64,000 nt of DNA from Phlebotomus papatasi (Eukaryota > Arthropoda > Insecta > Diptera > Psychodidae). The first letter of the stretch is position 1, and each line of letters begins with the position of its first letter. A model generated the notes under the pieces. It did no database searches and was not told the origin of the DNA. It saw nothing but the letters and a program-made list of their open reading frames with translations. The position numbers and the translations under genes were made by a program. This document shows positions 44,514 to 56,480 of this stretch, piece by piece. The stretch lies in contig NC_077222.1 of the NCBI RefSeq assembly GCF_024763615.1, positions 57,536,001-57,600,000 of the forward strand. Reading direction: 5' to 3'.

Positions 44514-47500
44514 CTGCAAAATTACACAATATTCATTCAAATTATTTTGCATGATTTCATTTAGATGAATAAATATCACGAAATGCTCTCATTCCTCTCA
44601 AATCTTTTTAGATTGATCATATACAGAGACTCTTTGGTCTAGATTGAAATTCCACAATTCTGTGCAACATAGCAATAAGTTTATAAATGAAGAGTTAAAG
44701 AAGTAAAAGTAAAAGTGAATGGATGATCTGCATTTAAGTTCTCAAATATACTCTTTGACGGATGTACATCAAGTTTAGATTTTAAATTGAGAAATAGTTG
44801 GTATAGTAATAAACTTGAACACTTGAGATGAATTTTATTGAGACTGAAATATGAAATCTTTGGGCGAAAAGCCAACCAAAAGTGTCTTTCGCAAGTGAGA
44901 ATTTATTGATACAATTAAATGTCTTTTCAAGAGAAACTGTCATCCTTTTATGGTCACTTCTGCACCATTTATTTTCTGCATATTCTTTGATGGACAATAA
45001 TACCGTCCGAGCATCTTTGGAGTTTCTGGAGTAGTTAAAATTTTCAGTTTATTTTCCTTTTTAATTGCTTCAGAAATGAAAGTCTTTTGTGATTGTTCTT
45101 TATACACTTTTGATTTTCGGTTAACCCTTTATGGATGATTTATTTAGTAATATATAAGATTTTTTTCACATACTCCTAAAGATTTTTTTAATGAAAAAGA
45201 ACTATTATTTCAAGAAAAATATTAATTCTCGATCAATTAATTATCTTAAAATTATTTGTTTGAAAAATGATAAAAATTCAAATAAATTATTATTTAAAAA
45301 TTTCCGCTAATTGTAAAATTTACAACATGCATGGTTTTCCCCAAAGTGACAATTTAATTTTCCTAAAAAAATTAAATATGTACACTTTCCTAGAATTAAA
45401 TTATTTACTAAACAGAATTTTCGTCAAAGTAAAAAATACCATTCATAAATTTTGAAATTTTTAATTCTGTTCTTCCGATTTCTTTGTTATTATCATTTTG
45501 AAAAAAATCATGTAATTCGATGATATAAAAATAGAGCGAGAGCGACTTATGTGGTAGTAAAACTTGGCATTTTAGAAAAAAATTTAGAACATGATGTAAC
45601 CTTTTCTTCAAAGTTATTATCAGAATGCAAGCTAGAAAATAATAGATTGAAAGGCAGTTAAAAAGTTTTTAGACAAAATACTAGATAAGTATATATTTTT
45701 TTCAATATTTTTCTTATTGCTAATATTTATTTAATTTATTAATATAAAAAATGGTAATTACGGATTCCAGAAAAATTTCCACGAAAATATCATTTATCAT
45801 TGACCTTAACTGTTCAATGATTTAACCCCTTTAGGGGTTGCATGGGTCTCTCAGGTCAAAAAATAGGCCTTTTTCTGATAATAATTTATTGTGTCGAAAA
45901 TATTTCAAAAATTCCAATTTTTGGGATATGAAAGAGTAACTTTAGAATAAAATTTAAAAAAAAAATTTGTTTTGAAAAATTTTAAAAATTCGACCGTTGG
46001 TAGCTGATTTTCGGAACCATTCCTCAAAAAACAAACCCTGCGGTAGGAAGTATTTCTCCCAGTAGGTTCATCAGAAATCAAAAAAAAAACAAATATACTC
46101 TGTTAGAGGATTAGTTGGACCTGGACCCCTGGATGAACGAAGGATTTTTCAAAAAAGCAAAATTTGAATTTCTGGCAAAAGTTTTTGTAAAAAAGTATCA
46201 ATTTTACCCTATTTTTCAACACATTTTGTATTGTAAAAATGATTCTGATTAAAGGAAGTGCAAATCCTTCGTTCAAAGAGTAGATAATACTTCTCGAAAC
46301 AGGTATGCAAAATTTCAAAAAAATCGGTTCAGTAGACTCTGAGTAATCTTGACTACTCTTGTGACTATCGCATTGTAAAACTGTGTTTTGAAAAAAAGAA
46401 ACGCGTTTAAAGTTTTACCACAATATGCGCGCGAGGGCGGAATGTATAACTAAAATTGCTCAACCTCCGAGAATTTTACTCCGATTGACTTGAAATTTTC
46501 AGAAAATATTTTTCAAATGTTATACCATAAAATAAAAATAAAAAATAAAAGAAAATTGATTTTTTTGACCTGAGAGACCCATGTTAACCCCTTAAGGACG
46601 AGAAGGTAAGAAATCGAGGATTAGAAAAAGTCATGTTTTCTGACTTTTTAGAGCTAAACATAACTTTAGATGACTGTAGAAAAAATTTTGTTTTTGGATC
46701 ACCGGTGACCTAATCATCCTTAAAGGGTTAACCCATACAATTGAACTTAACAATAAATGCCTTTTCATACATTAGGATTTCAGGATAGATATATTAAAAA
46801 TGTTCGTAATTCATTTTTAATTAAATCACTAGAAAAAATGCGTTTCGGGAATTAATTTTTTTCTATTTGATTATATTGTCCTTATTGGTTAAAAAGGTGT
46901 TAGAAATATAATAGAGAACAATGCAAAAACTTTTAATATAAAATAATATTTAAAAAAGATTTAAAAAATTGGAGTTTTTATTTATTTTTTAATATTCACC
47001 ATCTTAAAATGTAAAAAAAAACAAACACGAATAAAATATTCCCAAAAATCTGACTACAGCAACGAAAGGAATAGCCAAAATGAGTTTAAATCTTCAGAAC
47101 AAATGTTAGTCAGATGAAAACTAAGGGTACTAAAGAAATTTTAAATATATAAAACCTTCATTGTCTCAATATATGCAATTTTTGTGATGCTACTCTTGAG
47201 CTTGAGTGACTCTAAAGTGTTAGAGGATTAACTCTCTTGAAGTTCTTTTAAATGATTTTAAGTTTAAGCCATGGCCAAAACCAGTTATCTCGAACAACTT
47301 ATCTCTATAAAATATATTAACCAGTAACCGATCAAAAACTTATCTGGGTAGAAATTCTCTAACTATGTGAATGATTCACCAGGAAAATGAACTACCTATT
47401 ATCACCACGTTGGCAAAAATAGAATGATGTATTATTTATTCAACAAAAAAAGTTAGAATAGCTCTGAAAATGTGTTAAAATTAATATTTTTAATTTGTTT

Positions 47501-50500
47501 TTAACAATATCTCACAATTGATCAATTCAAAATAAAGTGAACCGATAACTTCACTTACAGAATCCCTACTCCGGTTTCGTTAGTGAATTTGGACTAAAGA
47601 GTTTATTGTGTATTATGGCCTCTACACACTAGAGAAAATTATGTCCATATTGAAGAGTTTTTCCTAAAGCGTAGGAAATTTGCTTCAATATGGACATAAA
47701 TTCCTCTAGTGTGTAGAGGCCATTAGGTGTGATTCCTTCTAATCATACCTATTGTAATCCTCGGATTTTCTAAAAGTGCTCCGATCGAGCTGAAATTCAC
47801 AGGGTATATGTTTTGAACATCTCTGATGCCGAAAATCATAAGCCGGCAATTTCGGGTCCGGCTGCCGTCCGGCCGTCCGTAGTACGCAATATCTCTGGAT
47901 AATTTTTTTTTTTAAATATATCTACGCGCGCGTACGACGATTTCTGTCCTATTCGAAGATTTTTGCGAATTTTCGCGGGTCACGAAATTTTTCGCGGGTC
48001 GCGAATTTGACGGATCGCGAAATTTTTCGTGGATTTTCGCGGGCTGCGAGATTTTCGCGAATTTTCGCGGGTCGCGAAATTTTTCGCGGATTTTCGCGGT
48101 TTGCGAATTTTTTCGCGGATTTTGGCGGATCGCGAAATTTTTCGCGAATCCCGAAATTTTTCGCGGATTTTCGCGGGCTGCGAAATTTTTCGCGGATTTT
48201 CGCGGGTCGCGAAATTTTACGAAATTTCAGACACTTTTATGCATTTCTCGTCCAATTTTCTTAATTGTCCAGTGAAATTTTGCACATATCAAGCCTGAAA
48301 GAGGCTCTAAATGGATGTAAAGTTTGAGGCCTCTATCTCTCATAGTTTCCGAGATAATCGACTTTAAAGATTTTCAGATACTTTTATACATTTCTCATAC
48401 AATTTTATGTATAAATATCGTTCGAGTTTGCCACAATCCGATTTTGCAACGAAGGAATCACACCTCTATAAGCTGATCTAGGCTCATCACTGGCTTTTTT
48501 CTTCAATTATCAATACTTTTTTATAGTATTTAATCAAATAAATTATTTAATGAGAAAACAGCAGTATCAAAGCGTTTCAGCTTTCCTGAATATTCGAATT
48601 CGTGACTTAAATATGCTACATTTTAAAATTAGTTCCAATCAGAAAAACATGAACTCTCAATAAATCGTTTGATTCCAGGAAGATATTCTGAAAAGGTAGA
48701 TCTTTGGGGATTGGAAAATGGTAATTCGGAGGGACAAAATAATCGAAATATTATAATATATGTTGACTGCTTTCTTGCTCTAAGTTTGAGCAAAAATAAT
48801 GAGAAAAAAATATATCGTTATCCTTTATTTAAAGAGAAAAAAAAAACACTTTTAAAAAAAGTATCATAAATCATATACCAATTTATCAATAAATCACTAT
48901 AAATTGCTCTCCAATTAATGTGAGAAACAAATTAAAAAAAATCATGGAATTTTTTGCGGAATGTTTGCATGTGTTAATGCGTGTAATTACTATGCCATTT
49001 CATTAATATTTTAAAATTAAAAAGCTGAAATTTCACCTATTTCTTTCAATGAAAAAAATATATTTTTGCGGAAAATATATGGTTTCATGAATTATTTATT
49101 GGCAGGAAGACTTTTGGTGTGCGCATAAAGTGGATGTGTAAATTTTTAATGTTCAAAATGTAATTGGCTCACCTCTGAGGCCTTAATGTTGCGCTGGTGC
49201 TGGATGATTCTGGAGGACTTTGTGTGGTTTTTGTGGAGAATTTGCTGTTGCGAATGTTGGAATTGGCAAAATCAGGTCGTATGCCTGAAACCACTTCTTT
49301 GATGGGCTTAATGCGCTCCTCACGCGTAGGCAATCGATTGTGCTTGAGTCCTTCGGGAAGTGTTGAAATTGTTGGTATTTGATGTGGCTTGGTGGATTCC
49401 CGTGTTAAATTGTATCCACCATCGTGGAGTTTTGGCATTGCTAATACATACATTGGATACCTCTTGTTTGCCTTCTCATCATCATCACCCGTGATCATTG
49501 TTTCCATTGAGGTGTCGGTTGGGCTGTCGGCGGATGTGATAGGTGATGGTGGTGATGGTGCAATGCGTCGATTTTTCAGATCTGCATGAGGAGGAAGACG
49601 ACGTGGGAATTGCTGCTGTACTGGCAGAGTTGGTTGAGCAAGAATTGCCAATGCTGTTGGTTTCCTGTTCAGAAAGTCCGAGAGCGATAGATTTTTCTGC
49701 TGAAGAATTTCACTCAGACTTAAACTTTCTCCAGCTTGTTTTAAGATGTGCTTTAAATCTGCTGCACTATCACTGGATTGTTCCTCCTTCTTTGCAACTG
49801 AGTATGGCTTGCGGTAGGATTTGTTGCGAACACTATCAAATTCGGGTGTAGCATTTTCTTCCCTCGGGAAGTCTTCCTGATTATCCTCAGGATCAATGAT
49901 GGTTTCTGGTGAGGGATGTCTGGGAAAATCTCTTATTTCTGGAATTTCTGTTGTTGTTGTGTACAAAAAGTTATTTGGTCTCTTTTTTCTCCTTCTACCC
50001 GGACGTCTTCGTCTTTTCCGGAACTCTTCAACGTCTCCAGGACTTGTTGTTAGATGTTCCTCTTCGGGATTATGTGTTGTTGCCACCTGACGCCAAGCCT
50101 TTATAGCAATGGGAAAAGCAGGGTGGTTATTTATAATCATGAAAATTAAGCACACAAGAAGCTGGGTCAATGTTGATGAAATAGAGTCGTGGGGGGAAAA
50201 ACCAGATTGTCTTATCACCGCCTCTAATGCTGGCGAAGCTGGCGATCGACAATAATATGGAAGTATCGCGTATTGAGCATTTTCTTTGCCACACAAGTCA
50301 AAGTCAGGTAATGATGAGATAAAAACTAGGTTTCCATCACGTAAAGAGAAATTTTCTTACATTGAAATAACTTCAATTAATTGAAATTGCACAGAAAGTT
50401 ATATTTCTTTTTTTTTCGTATTATCATGCTAAAATGTTACTTCAACATTGTATGATGATGATTGTAAAAAGAAGAGGAAAGAGATGAAACAACATATGGG

Positions 50501-53500
50501 GAAATAATCTAATCCAAATTTAATGCAATTAATAACATTGATTTATTCTACTTTGTCTTGTGCTCCAAACATGTTTATTTTTTTATGAATCACATTTTCA
50601 CTTTTTTCCATTTATATTCCAAGATAAATCGTCAAAATGTGCGAATCAAAAAGTGAGAAACGCGAAAAATTCCTCTCTCACTTCCCATCTAATGTATACA
50701 CGACGAATGATTAATTGAAGCAAGGAGAAAAAAAAGATATGTTTGTTGTAAAATTTTGTCCACAAAGGTTATTAAAGAAGAAAACATTTTGGCGTGGTAT
50801 TTTTTTGTGTTTTCTCATTACTCCAATTGTGTGATAATTCTTTTTAAAGTTTCTCTATTTACTTGATCATTTTAAATTCACACATTTTATGAAATTATTA
50901 GTAAGTGAAATGTTTTTTATTCTAATTCACTGAAATGAGTGAAAATTTCTTTTTTTCGATGCGAATAATTTGAAATGCTAAAGCTAAGTGAATAATTTTC
51001 ATAATGACCAATGACTATGATAAGTGTAAAGTCTTCTGTATAATATTGAGGCTAATTTGTTGGGGTGTTTTTAAAGAGATCGGTTTATATTAAAAATAAA
51101 AGAAATATAAACAGAGTGGGTTAATCAAAACGTTCAAAAGTGAGATCGGATTATTTTTGATAGAGAAAAAAACGTGTCTGATTTTTAAATCTCTTTTTTC
51201 TCTTGGAAAACGATTTATTTATATTTAAATTAGGTGAGATTCTTAACAATCTCACCTACTATAATCCTAACAAAATTTCATGTCGTCCGATCGACCTCAA
51301 ACTTGGCCAAAATGTGTTTCAGCACTTCCTGATCACGAATATATATGTGGCTATTTTACGTTCCCGGCCGGCCGGCCGGCCGGCCGGCCGGCCGGCCGCT
51401 CTTTGGAGCTTAATAGCTCCTAAACTAAAAAAGATATCGACTTGCGGTTTTCGGCAAAGGTTATATATCGGGTGAAAATTGCAACTTGGTGCATAGACCC
51501 CCCACCCCCCACCCCTCCTTCCGCCATTTTGAAGACCCCCCTTTTTTTGTTTTCTCAATAGCTCCGCCCCTATGGCATTCAGCGGACTCAAATTTTAGTA
51601 TGTTATAGCTGGGCCTTAGGGCTTTCCATCAATACCAAACTTAAGGTCCCCCGACCCCCGTGACCCGAGCTATAAGGGTCCAAAAAAAATATCTTAAAAT
51701 GGCCATAACTCCGGTTCTAATTGTCAGAATTTAAAAAGTGAGGGCTTTTTGGAAAGCTCTCGTGAAATGCCACATCCCCTTCTAACATCGCAAGTTCGTA
51801 AAACCACCGCTAGGGGCGCTTTTTTTAAAAAGAAAATTTTTAAATCTTAAAAGTTAAATAACTCAAAAATTCCATTGTGCATCGGGCTAAAATTTTAGTA
51901 TGTTGTAGCCGTTGATTATACCTATCAAACAAAAAAAACCTTAAGTCGATCTAAAACCCCTGACCCGAGCTATAAGGGGTCAAAGTTCGAACATTGACCG
52001 GCCTCTATCTCCGGTTCTAATTAACATAGCGACCTAAATTTTACCTTTTTGGTTTCGTCTCGATGAGCACTTTCAGATGGAAGTTCAAAAAGTCGCCACA
52101 GGTGGCGCTGTGATAGCGTCAAAATTCATCGAAATTCAAAGTCACTTTTCTCAAAAACGGCATTGTGCAAGTTAATGAAATTTTAGTATGTTGTAGCCCA
52201 GTCTAGGACGTTTCCAAAATGGTGCGTATGTGCGCTGTGGTTTCAATAGAACCGGAGATATGAGGGGTCAAAGTTCACGAAATTCAAAAAATCATATCTC
52301 CGGTTCTATGGGACCGATTTTGATGAATGAGGGCTTAAACGAAAGATCTTACCAAATGCTACAACTTTCTAGAATATTTGAACTTCGTGGGACCAACACC
52401 AGGGGCGCCACAGTTGAAAAACCATTTTCAATATCACATAACCTCAATTATCTCGACTGTCGCTGAACCGATTTTGATGATTACTTCGACATAATTGTAG
52501 AGCACATTTGTCTCTACATTTCGTCCATACATCATTTTCCACTCAGACTACGCTATCACTCCGATTTTGCCGTTTAAGTGTGAAAAAATTGATTTTTCCC
52601 ATAATAACGCTTTGAAATCACTCAGATGCCAATTTGACTGCCTCTACTCCACAAAGACACTTAAAATAGGGTTTTAAATGGAAAGTCCCACAAAATACAA
52701 CAATTCTTTGATATAGTTGAAGTTCAACAAATAACTACTTGGGGCACTCTGGATGAAAAGACGAGTTAAGAAACAAAAAACCTCGATTATCTTGACTTCT
52801 CAGTAATCGATGAGATCATGTTCTATGGGAAAATTATAGAGAACATTCTGGTCTACATTTCATCCAAATCCTTGATATTTTGGTTTAAATACAAAATTTG
52901 TATAATTTCACTAATTTGATTCAAGATAACTGAATGGCGTCTCCCAACTTCAGCTCTAAATCGAATTTGCATGCACTCCGAGTTAGCTCACGTTAAGAAT
53001 CTCACCTACATAAGCCGGTTAGGATTATCTGTCCCTTTAAATGAGAAATTGATAATAACTTTATATTTTTTTATAAGCTTTAATAATGTTTTACTCCACA
53101 GGATTAAACTTCAACTGATTTTTTTTCTTTTTTAACCCTTTAACGACGAGACACTTTTTACGGACTGAAAATCAACAATAAAAATTAAACTGAGAAACAT
53201 AATCAATAGTAAGTCTTACATTTAGCCTTGGAAAGTCCCACAGAGTCTGATTCGGTGTATTTTGTGCTTCTATGAACGACAGGGACAAAAATAGCCCAAA
53301 AATTTAAGTAATTTTTCTGACAATACCAATGAATAATATTTTTCGCTTTAATGAAGAATATTACGTATGAGTATTGTACTTTTTATTGCCAAAAGAGTTT
53401 TGCTTAAAAAAAATTAGAAGTATAAAAAATAAATAAAATAAATTACGAATTTCAGAATTTAAAAATTTGCCATTTTTGAGCTTAAATATTTACTACATAG

Positions 53501-56480
53501 CAAATAGCTAGAGACTTGCAAAAAATATTATAGATTCCTTCAAACTTCTACTTTACAATTATGTACAAACATTAGAAAGAAATAACTTTAGGTAGTCAGG
53601 AAAAAGTATTTTCTTTATGGGACACCGGTGTTCCAATCGTCCTTAAAGGGTTAAACTAATGACAAAAATTTTTGGGATTACGTATAAACGAACAGAAGTC
53701 TGTTCAAAAACACTAATGACAATAATTTTTAATTTTGTTTGTTATTCGGAATCATTCTGACAAGAAAGGGTCGAAGAGACACTTCTAATGACTTCTACAC
53801 ACCGTGAGAAATTTTCGTCAAAACGTAACATTTTGACATATTTTTGTCGTAATTTGCGTATCCACAAGTCTAAACAATTTATAGTGCGATGCCATAAGAG
53901 TTAACCCCTAAAAATTTTAAACACCGCGAAAAAATGTGTAAAATTCCAGGTTTAATACTACTTTTCTTACGCCCTCTACACGCAATGAGTATTAAAAAAA
54001 ACTTTTTTTAAAGAAAATTTCCCCTATTATTGTGGGCAAAAACGTAAAATATTTTTAAAAGAGGCATTTTTTTACGAAAATTGCTTCTAGTGGGTAGGCG
54101 CCATAAGGACCTGAGACAATTTTTATCGAGTGAAATAGTAAATAAAGGTTTTTATGCGTTTAATGCGTTGGACATTAATTTCATTAGTTGAAATTTACAG
54201 ATTTTGCTTATCATTTTATAATCTCTATAAAACTAAGATTTATGTATTTTTTAATAAAGTTCTGCCGCTTTTGACATCTATTGACAACTGACGTAAAAGA
54301 AAATAATGCTTAAGTGTTCCCCGCCATTTGACAAAAATTTTCCTGTTTTTTCAAACTGAGCCATTATGGCAACTTCCAGGACTGGATTATTGTCAAAATA
54401 TCTTTTAATATTGAATATAAAAATTAATAATATTAAAATATTATCTAATACTGGTTTGAAACCTAAGGCTTACGCCCTAGACAAACTTACGACTTAAGCC
54501 GAGAGACGGTGTAACGTAGTTATAGCCAAAATAATGACTAGATTACAATTCCATCAATATCTGACTAATTCATCTCTCAGCTTAAGCCAAAAACGACTTA
54601 TTTACTGGAAAACTGATGGTAATTTAGTCAAATCATTATTTTGGCCATAATTACTCTAAGTCGTCTCTAGGCTTAATTCGTAAGTAAGTCCAGGGCATTA
54701 GCCACATGGCTTAACTTCTCTAATTTCTTATTAGTCAAGACTTTTTCGAAAAATATGAGTTAGGATTGGATATTATGGGCGAATGATGCATTAAATACTG
54801 AAAACTGAATAAAATTGGTTGCTATTTTGAATTTTGAGACCTGTGGAAACTGGGCTAACTTCAGGTCAGAAGCCGACATAATCCAATTATTTGTTTAACA
54901 TTGAAGCCATTTATAACGCCGCATTGTCTATAAATTAAAGTATTTTCAAAGATCCTCTGAACCAGCTTTAAAATTAAAGAAGTCTCAAAAGCGTTATACA
55001 TTTTCACCTTGGAGTCCACCAAGGCTAAGAGAAATTCAGAGAATACCAATTAGACCTAAAATATCAGAATTTAGGGATTATTTACACTATTTTTTAAGAA
55101 ATTGATTTTTGAACAAAAATCCATGACAAAGTTAATCAATAATTTGAGCATGAACTTGTTATGCCCTGAAAATCGAGCTAAACTACTAAATTCAACGTAC
55201 AGATTTACCTTGTTTTCATTGATTCTTCAATTTTAAAGGCTGAATTAAATTTTCAATTAAATAGAAATATTCAAATTTCTATTTTTTCCGGTCGATTTGA
55301 GGAATTTTGGAAAATTATTAATGACTAAAAAAACTTTAGAAAAGGTAAAGTTCGTTTTTAGATTGGATGACTCCCATCGAATTTTATCAAAATTATTTTT
55401 TTCTCAAATAAATGATAAATATCTAGAGAATTAGGTGCTTAACTTTTAAAGGATATCTGTAAGGAGTTGTAGGTAATTAATAACATAGGGAATATGTAAG
55501 ATTTCAGTCGCGAAAAAATTTTACCTTTAAGTTTTCAAAAATTACTGTCTATGTAGGAAATAAATCCTAACTTTTCGATTAACTAACTTGAAATGAGAAT
55601 CCTTGAGAATCCAGTTATGGCTGTCTTTCTGGATAGTTTTCATAAAGGTGACAATAAAATTTATTAGTGTATTCCAAAAGAGAAGATTTGTCAAAAGCGA
55701 TCTACAAAATCATATAATTTTTACTAAGACTTGGTTCTTCGACCTTGGATTTCCTAGTAAAATTTTATTGTTTCCAAAACCCTTTTCAAATAACCTTTTC
55801 AAAATTATCGAGAATTACACAGGATAATTTGCCATTTGTACATAATATTTCATTAAATCCATCAATTAAACCAGATTATTTATATGCAAACTTTGTGTAA
55901 TCCAAATTCTAATAACACAGAAAGATCACGAGGAAATTATTCAATTAATCATCATCAAGTTGAAGAATAATGGTCTCTTGAAGAGAGTTGTTGAGAAGAT
56001 ATGGAAAGAAAAGGCATTTCCACACTTTCAAATGCTGAATGAAATTCGTGTAAAAGTCTTTCATGTAATTTTTCTAGCATTTAAGTGAAAAACTATGAGA
56101 GAGAGAGAGATAATAAAGCGTGAGAATGGCAACGTTTTGAAAAATTGTCTACATTTCATAACAATGATCTTTTCAACCAGATCTCTTTTTAAACTTTATT
56201 ATAATAATGTGTGTCGTGCAATTAAAATTAAAATATGCTTCGAACTTACTTGGTGTTGTGCATCAGAAAGTCTCTCATTGGAGATGATAATTGGTTCGAA
56301 ACTCTTATCGTACGACACATGAATTGATGGATCATAATCCTCATTTGGTTGATGTAAATTTTCCAAATTATGTTCATTTGGATATTGATGAGATGCCACA
56401 GATATTTTGCACTTAATTAATACAATTGCTACTAAAACTAGACTGTGAATCACTTTCATTTTTTCACTGAAAATTCTCAT
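42950..56480 (-). CDS. Large single-pass membrane protein, three exons, unrecognised
   Basis: Exons on the minus strand: 56480-56250, 50098-49173, 44513-42950, joined by GT-AG introns of about 6.1 and 4.7 kb in matching phases (0 and 2); 906 residues. A signal peptide (MRIFSEKMKVIHSLVLVAIV..., a second ATG at residue 8 is equally usable) is followed by an extracellular region without cysteines that is Thr/Pro/Glu-rich and poorly ordered, with a basic cluster (RKRRRRPGRRRKKR, about 104-117), a membrane segment at about 810-832 (SAIVASSCIVAGSVMVFIII) and a 74-residue cytoplasmic tail with Arg clusters, ending DYLYDAMRKGYP. Two related leucine-rich motifs occur, SEILQQKNLSLSDFLNRK (about 206) and AKILAQRNMTINELIDHR (about 628). 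These suggest an internal duplication. Several Asn-X-Ser/Thr sites fit an extracellular position. Type I topology is inferred. I do not recognise the family; Arg clusters could be proprotein cleavage sites. Confidence 0.8.
44514..45820. other. Intron 2 of the membrane-protein gene, near part
   Basis: AT-rich, no exon or clear repeat recognised. Confidence 0.4.
45841..46583. repeat. TIR element, 743 bp, with 23-bp perfect arms
   Basis: Arms CATGGGTCTCTCAGGTCAAA and its exact inverse TTTGACCTGAGAGACCCATG, each extending into a run of A or T. Bordered on the left by TTAACCCCTTTAGGGGTTG and on the right by TTAACCCC, the start of another MITE. No coding capacity. Confidence 0.8.
46584..46731. repeat. 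TTAA-flanked MITE, 148 bp
   Basis: TTAACCCCTTAAGGACGAG at the left and CATCCTTAAAGGGTTAA at the right: inverted ends with a TTAA target duplication as used by piggyBac-type elements. Related to 53132-53654. A solitary end of this kind lies near 19461-19476. Confidence 0.75.
47613..47725. repeat. Hairpin MITE, 113 bp
   Basis: GGCCTCTACACACTAGAG ... TATGTCCATATTGAAG pairs with CTTCAATATGGACATA ... CTCTAGTGTGTAGAGGCC; nearly the whole length folds back on itself. A related longer element is at about 53785-54106. Confidence 0.85.
47725..48465. repeat. TIR element carrying a CGCGAAAT tandem array
   Basis: Ends TAGGTGTGATTCCTTC and GAAGGAATCACACCT are inverted. Near the left end, GTAATCCTCGGATTTTC and CCGATCGAGCTGAAATTC, then a CCGTCCGGCCGTCCG block, follow the same order as TAATCCTAAC, CCGATCGACCTCAAAC and CCGGCCGG in the 1.8-kb elements at 51229 and 58221. 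I infer a distant relationship. Confidence 0.65.
47965..48226. repeat. Tandem array of TTTTCGCGGGTCGCGAAAT-type units
   Basis: About nine diverged units of roughly 28-31 bp, each with GCGGGTCGCGAAATTTTTCG or a close variant; CG-dense in an AT-rich genome. Two overlapping ORFs here translate to RGFSR/ADFRG-like repeats and are artefacts of the array. Confidence 0.85.
49173..50098 (-). CDS. Membrane-protein gene, exon 2
   Basis: Acceptor CCCATTGCTATAAAG, then AWRQVATTHNPEEEHLTTSP; ends ATLRPQ plus two bases before donor GTGAGCC. An alternative in-phase acceptor 12 bp on (GCGTCAG|GTG) would drop AWRQ. It carries the Arg/Lys cluster and the first SEILQQKNLSLSDF motif. The open frame upstream of 50098 (66 codons) is intron. 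Confidence 0.85.
51229..53038 (+). repeat. 1.8-kb modular repeat element, copy 1 (in intron 1)
   Basis: Matches 58221-60043 along its whole length at high identity. The left end TAGGTGAGATTCTTAAC also forms a hairpin (GGTGAGATT-CTTAAC-AATCTCACC); the same 17 bp occurs inverted near the right end (GTTAAGAATCTCACCTA), followed by CATAAGCCGGTTAGGATTAT then CTGTCCC. TTTAAAT flanks both sides (51224-51230 and 53036-53042), a possible 7-bp target duplication. The middle holds three diverged modules starting at 51590, 51890 and 52178. No long ORF; minus-strand frames rich in GRPAGRPAG come from the CCGG run. Confidence 0.85.
51364..51399. repeat. (CCGG)n microsatellite in modular element
   Basis: About eight tandem CCGG units; the sister copy at 58358-58378 has only about four, with one substitution. 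Shows length change since duplication. Confidence 0.9.
53132..53654. repeat. TTAA-flanked TIR element, 523 bp
   Basis: TTAACCCTTTAACGACGAG on the left, CGTCCTTAAAGGGTTAA on the right, with TTAA at each outer end. Interior phrase CACCGGTG near the right end is shared with 46584-46731. Confidence 0.75.
53785..54106. repeat. Probable MITE related to 47613-47725
   Basis: ACTTCTACACACCGTGAGAA on the left and GCTTCTAGTGGGTAGGCGCC on the right are weak inverted partners, resembling TCTACACACTAGAG. The arms TTTTCGTCAAAACG and TTTTTACGAAAATTG also partly pair. Confidence 0.45.
54472..54700. repeat. MITE, ACTTAAGCCGAGAGAC family, with an extra internal end
   Basis: Left CTTACGACTTAAGCCGAGAG then ACGG, right AGTCGTCTCTAGGCTTAATT then CGTAAG. 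A third, internal terminus (CATCTCTCAGCTTAAGCC, about 54571) suggests one copy inserted into, or rearranged with, another. Confidence 0.7.
54701..56249. other. Intron 1 of the membrane-protein gene, far part
   Basis: No further exon or repeat recognised; AT-rich. Confidence 0.4.
56250..56480 (-). CDS. Membrane-protein gene, exon 1 (signal peptide)
   Basis: 77 codons from the ATG at 56480 (or 70 from 56459). Hydrophobic core VIHSLVLVAIVLI, likely cleavage near SVAS, then NEHNLENLHQPNEDYDPSIH ... ERLSDAQHQ and donor GTAAGTTCG. Confidence 0.8.

Noticed and set aside
48007..48298. Two overlapping ORFs with RGFSR and ADFRG repeats
   Set aside because: Translations of a tandem DNA repeat.
49173..50296. 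Start at 50296 for the exon-2 ORF
   Set aside because: The first 66 codons look intronic; a spliced exon from 50098 keeps the phase with exons 1 and 3.
51319..51591. Minus-strand ORF with RPAGRPAGRPAG, repeated at 58251-58571
   Set aside because: The frame is generated by the CCGG microsatellite and runs through a non-coding element; there is no domain and no ATG context.
52230..52466. Plus-strand ORF inside the modular element, also present at 59300-59557
   Set aside because: The two copies differ in start and length; the reading follows the module repeat rather than a protein.
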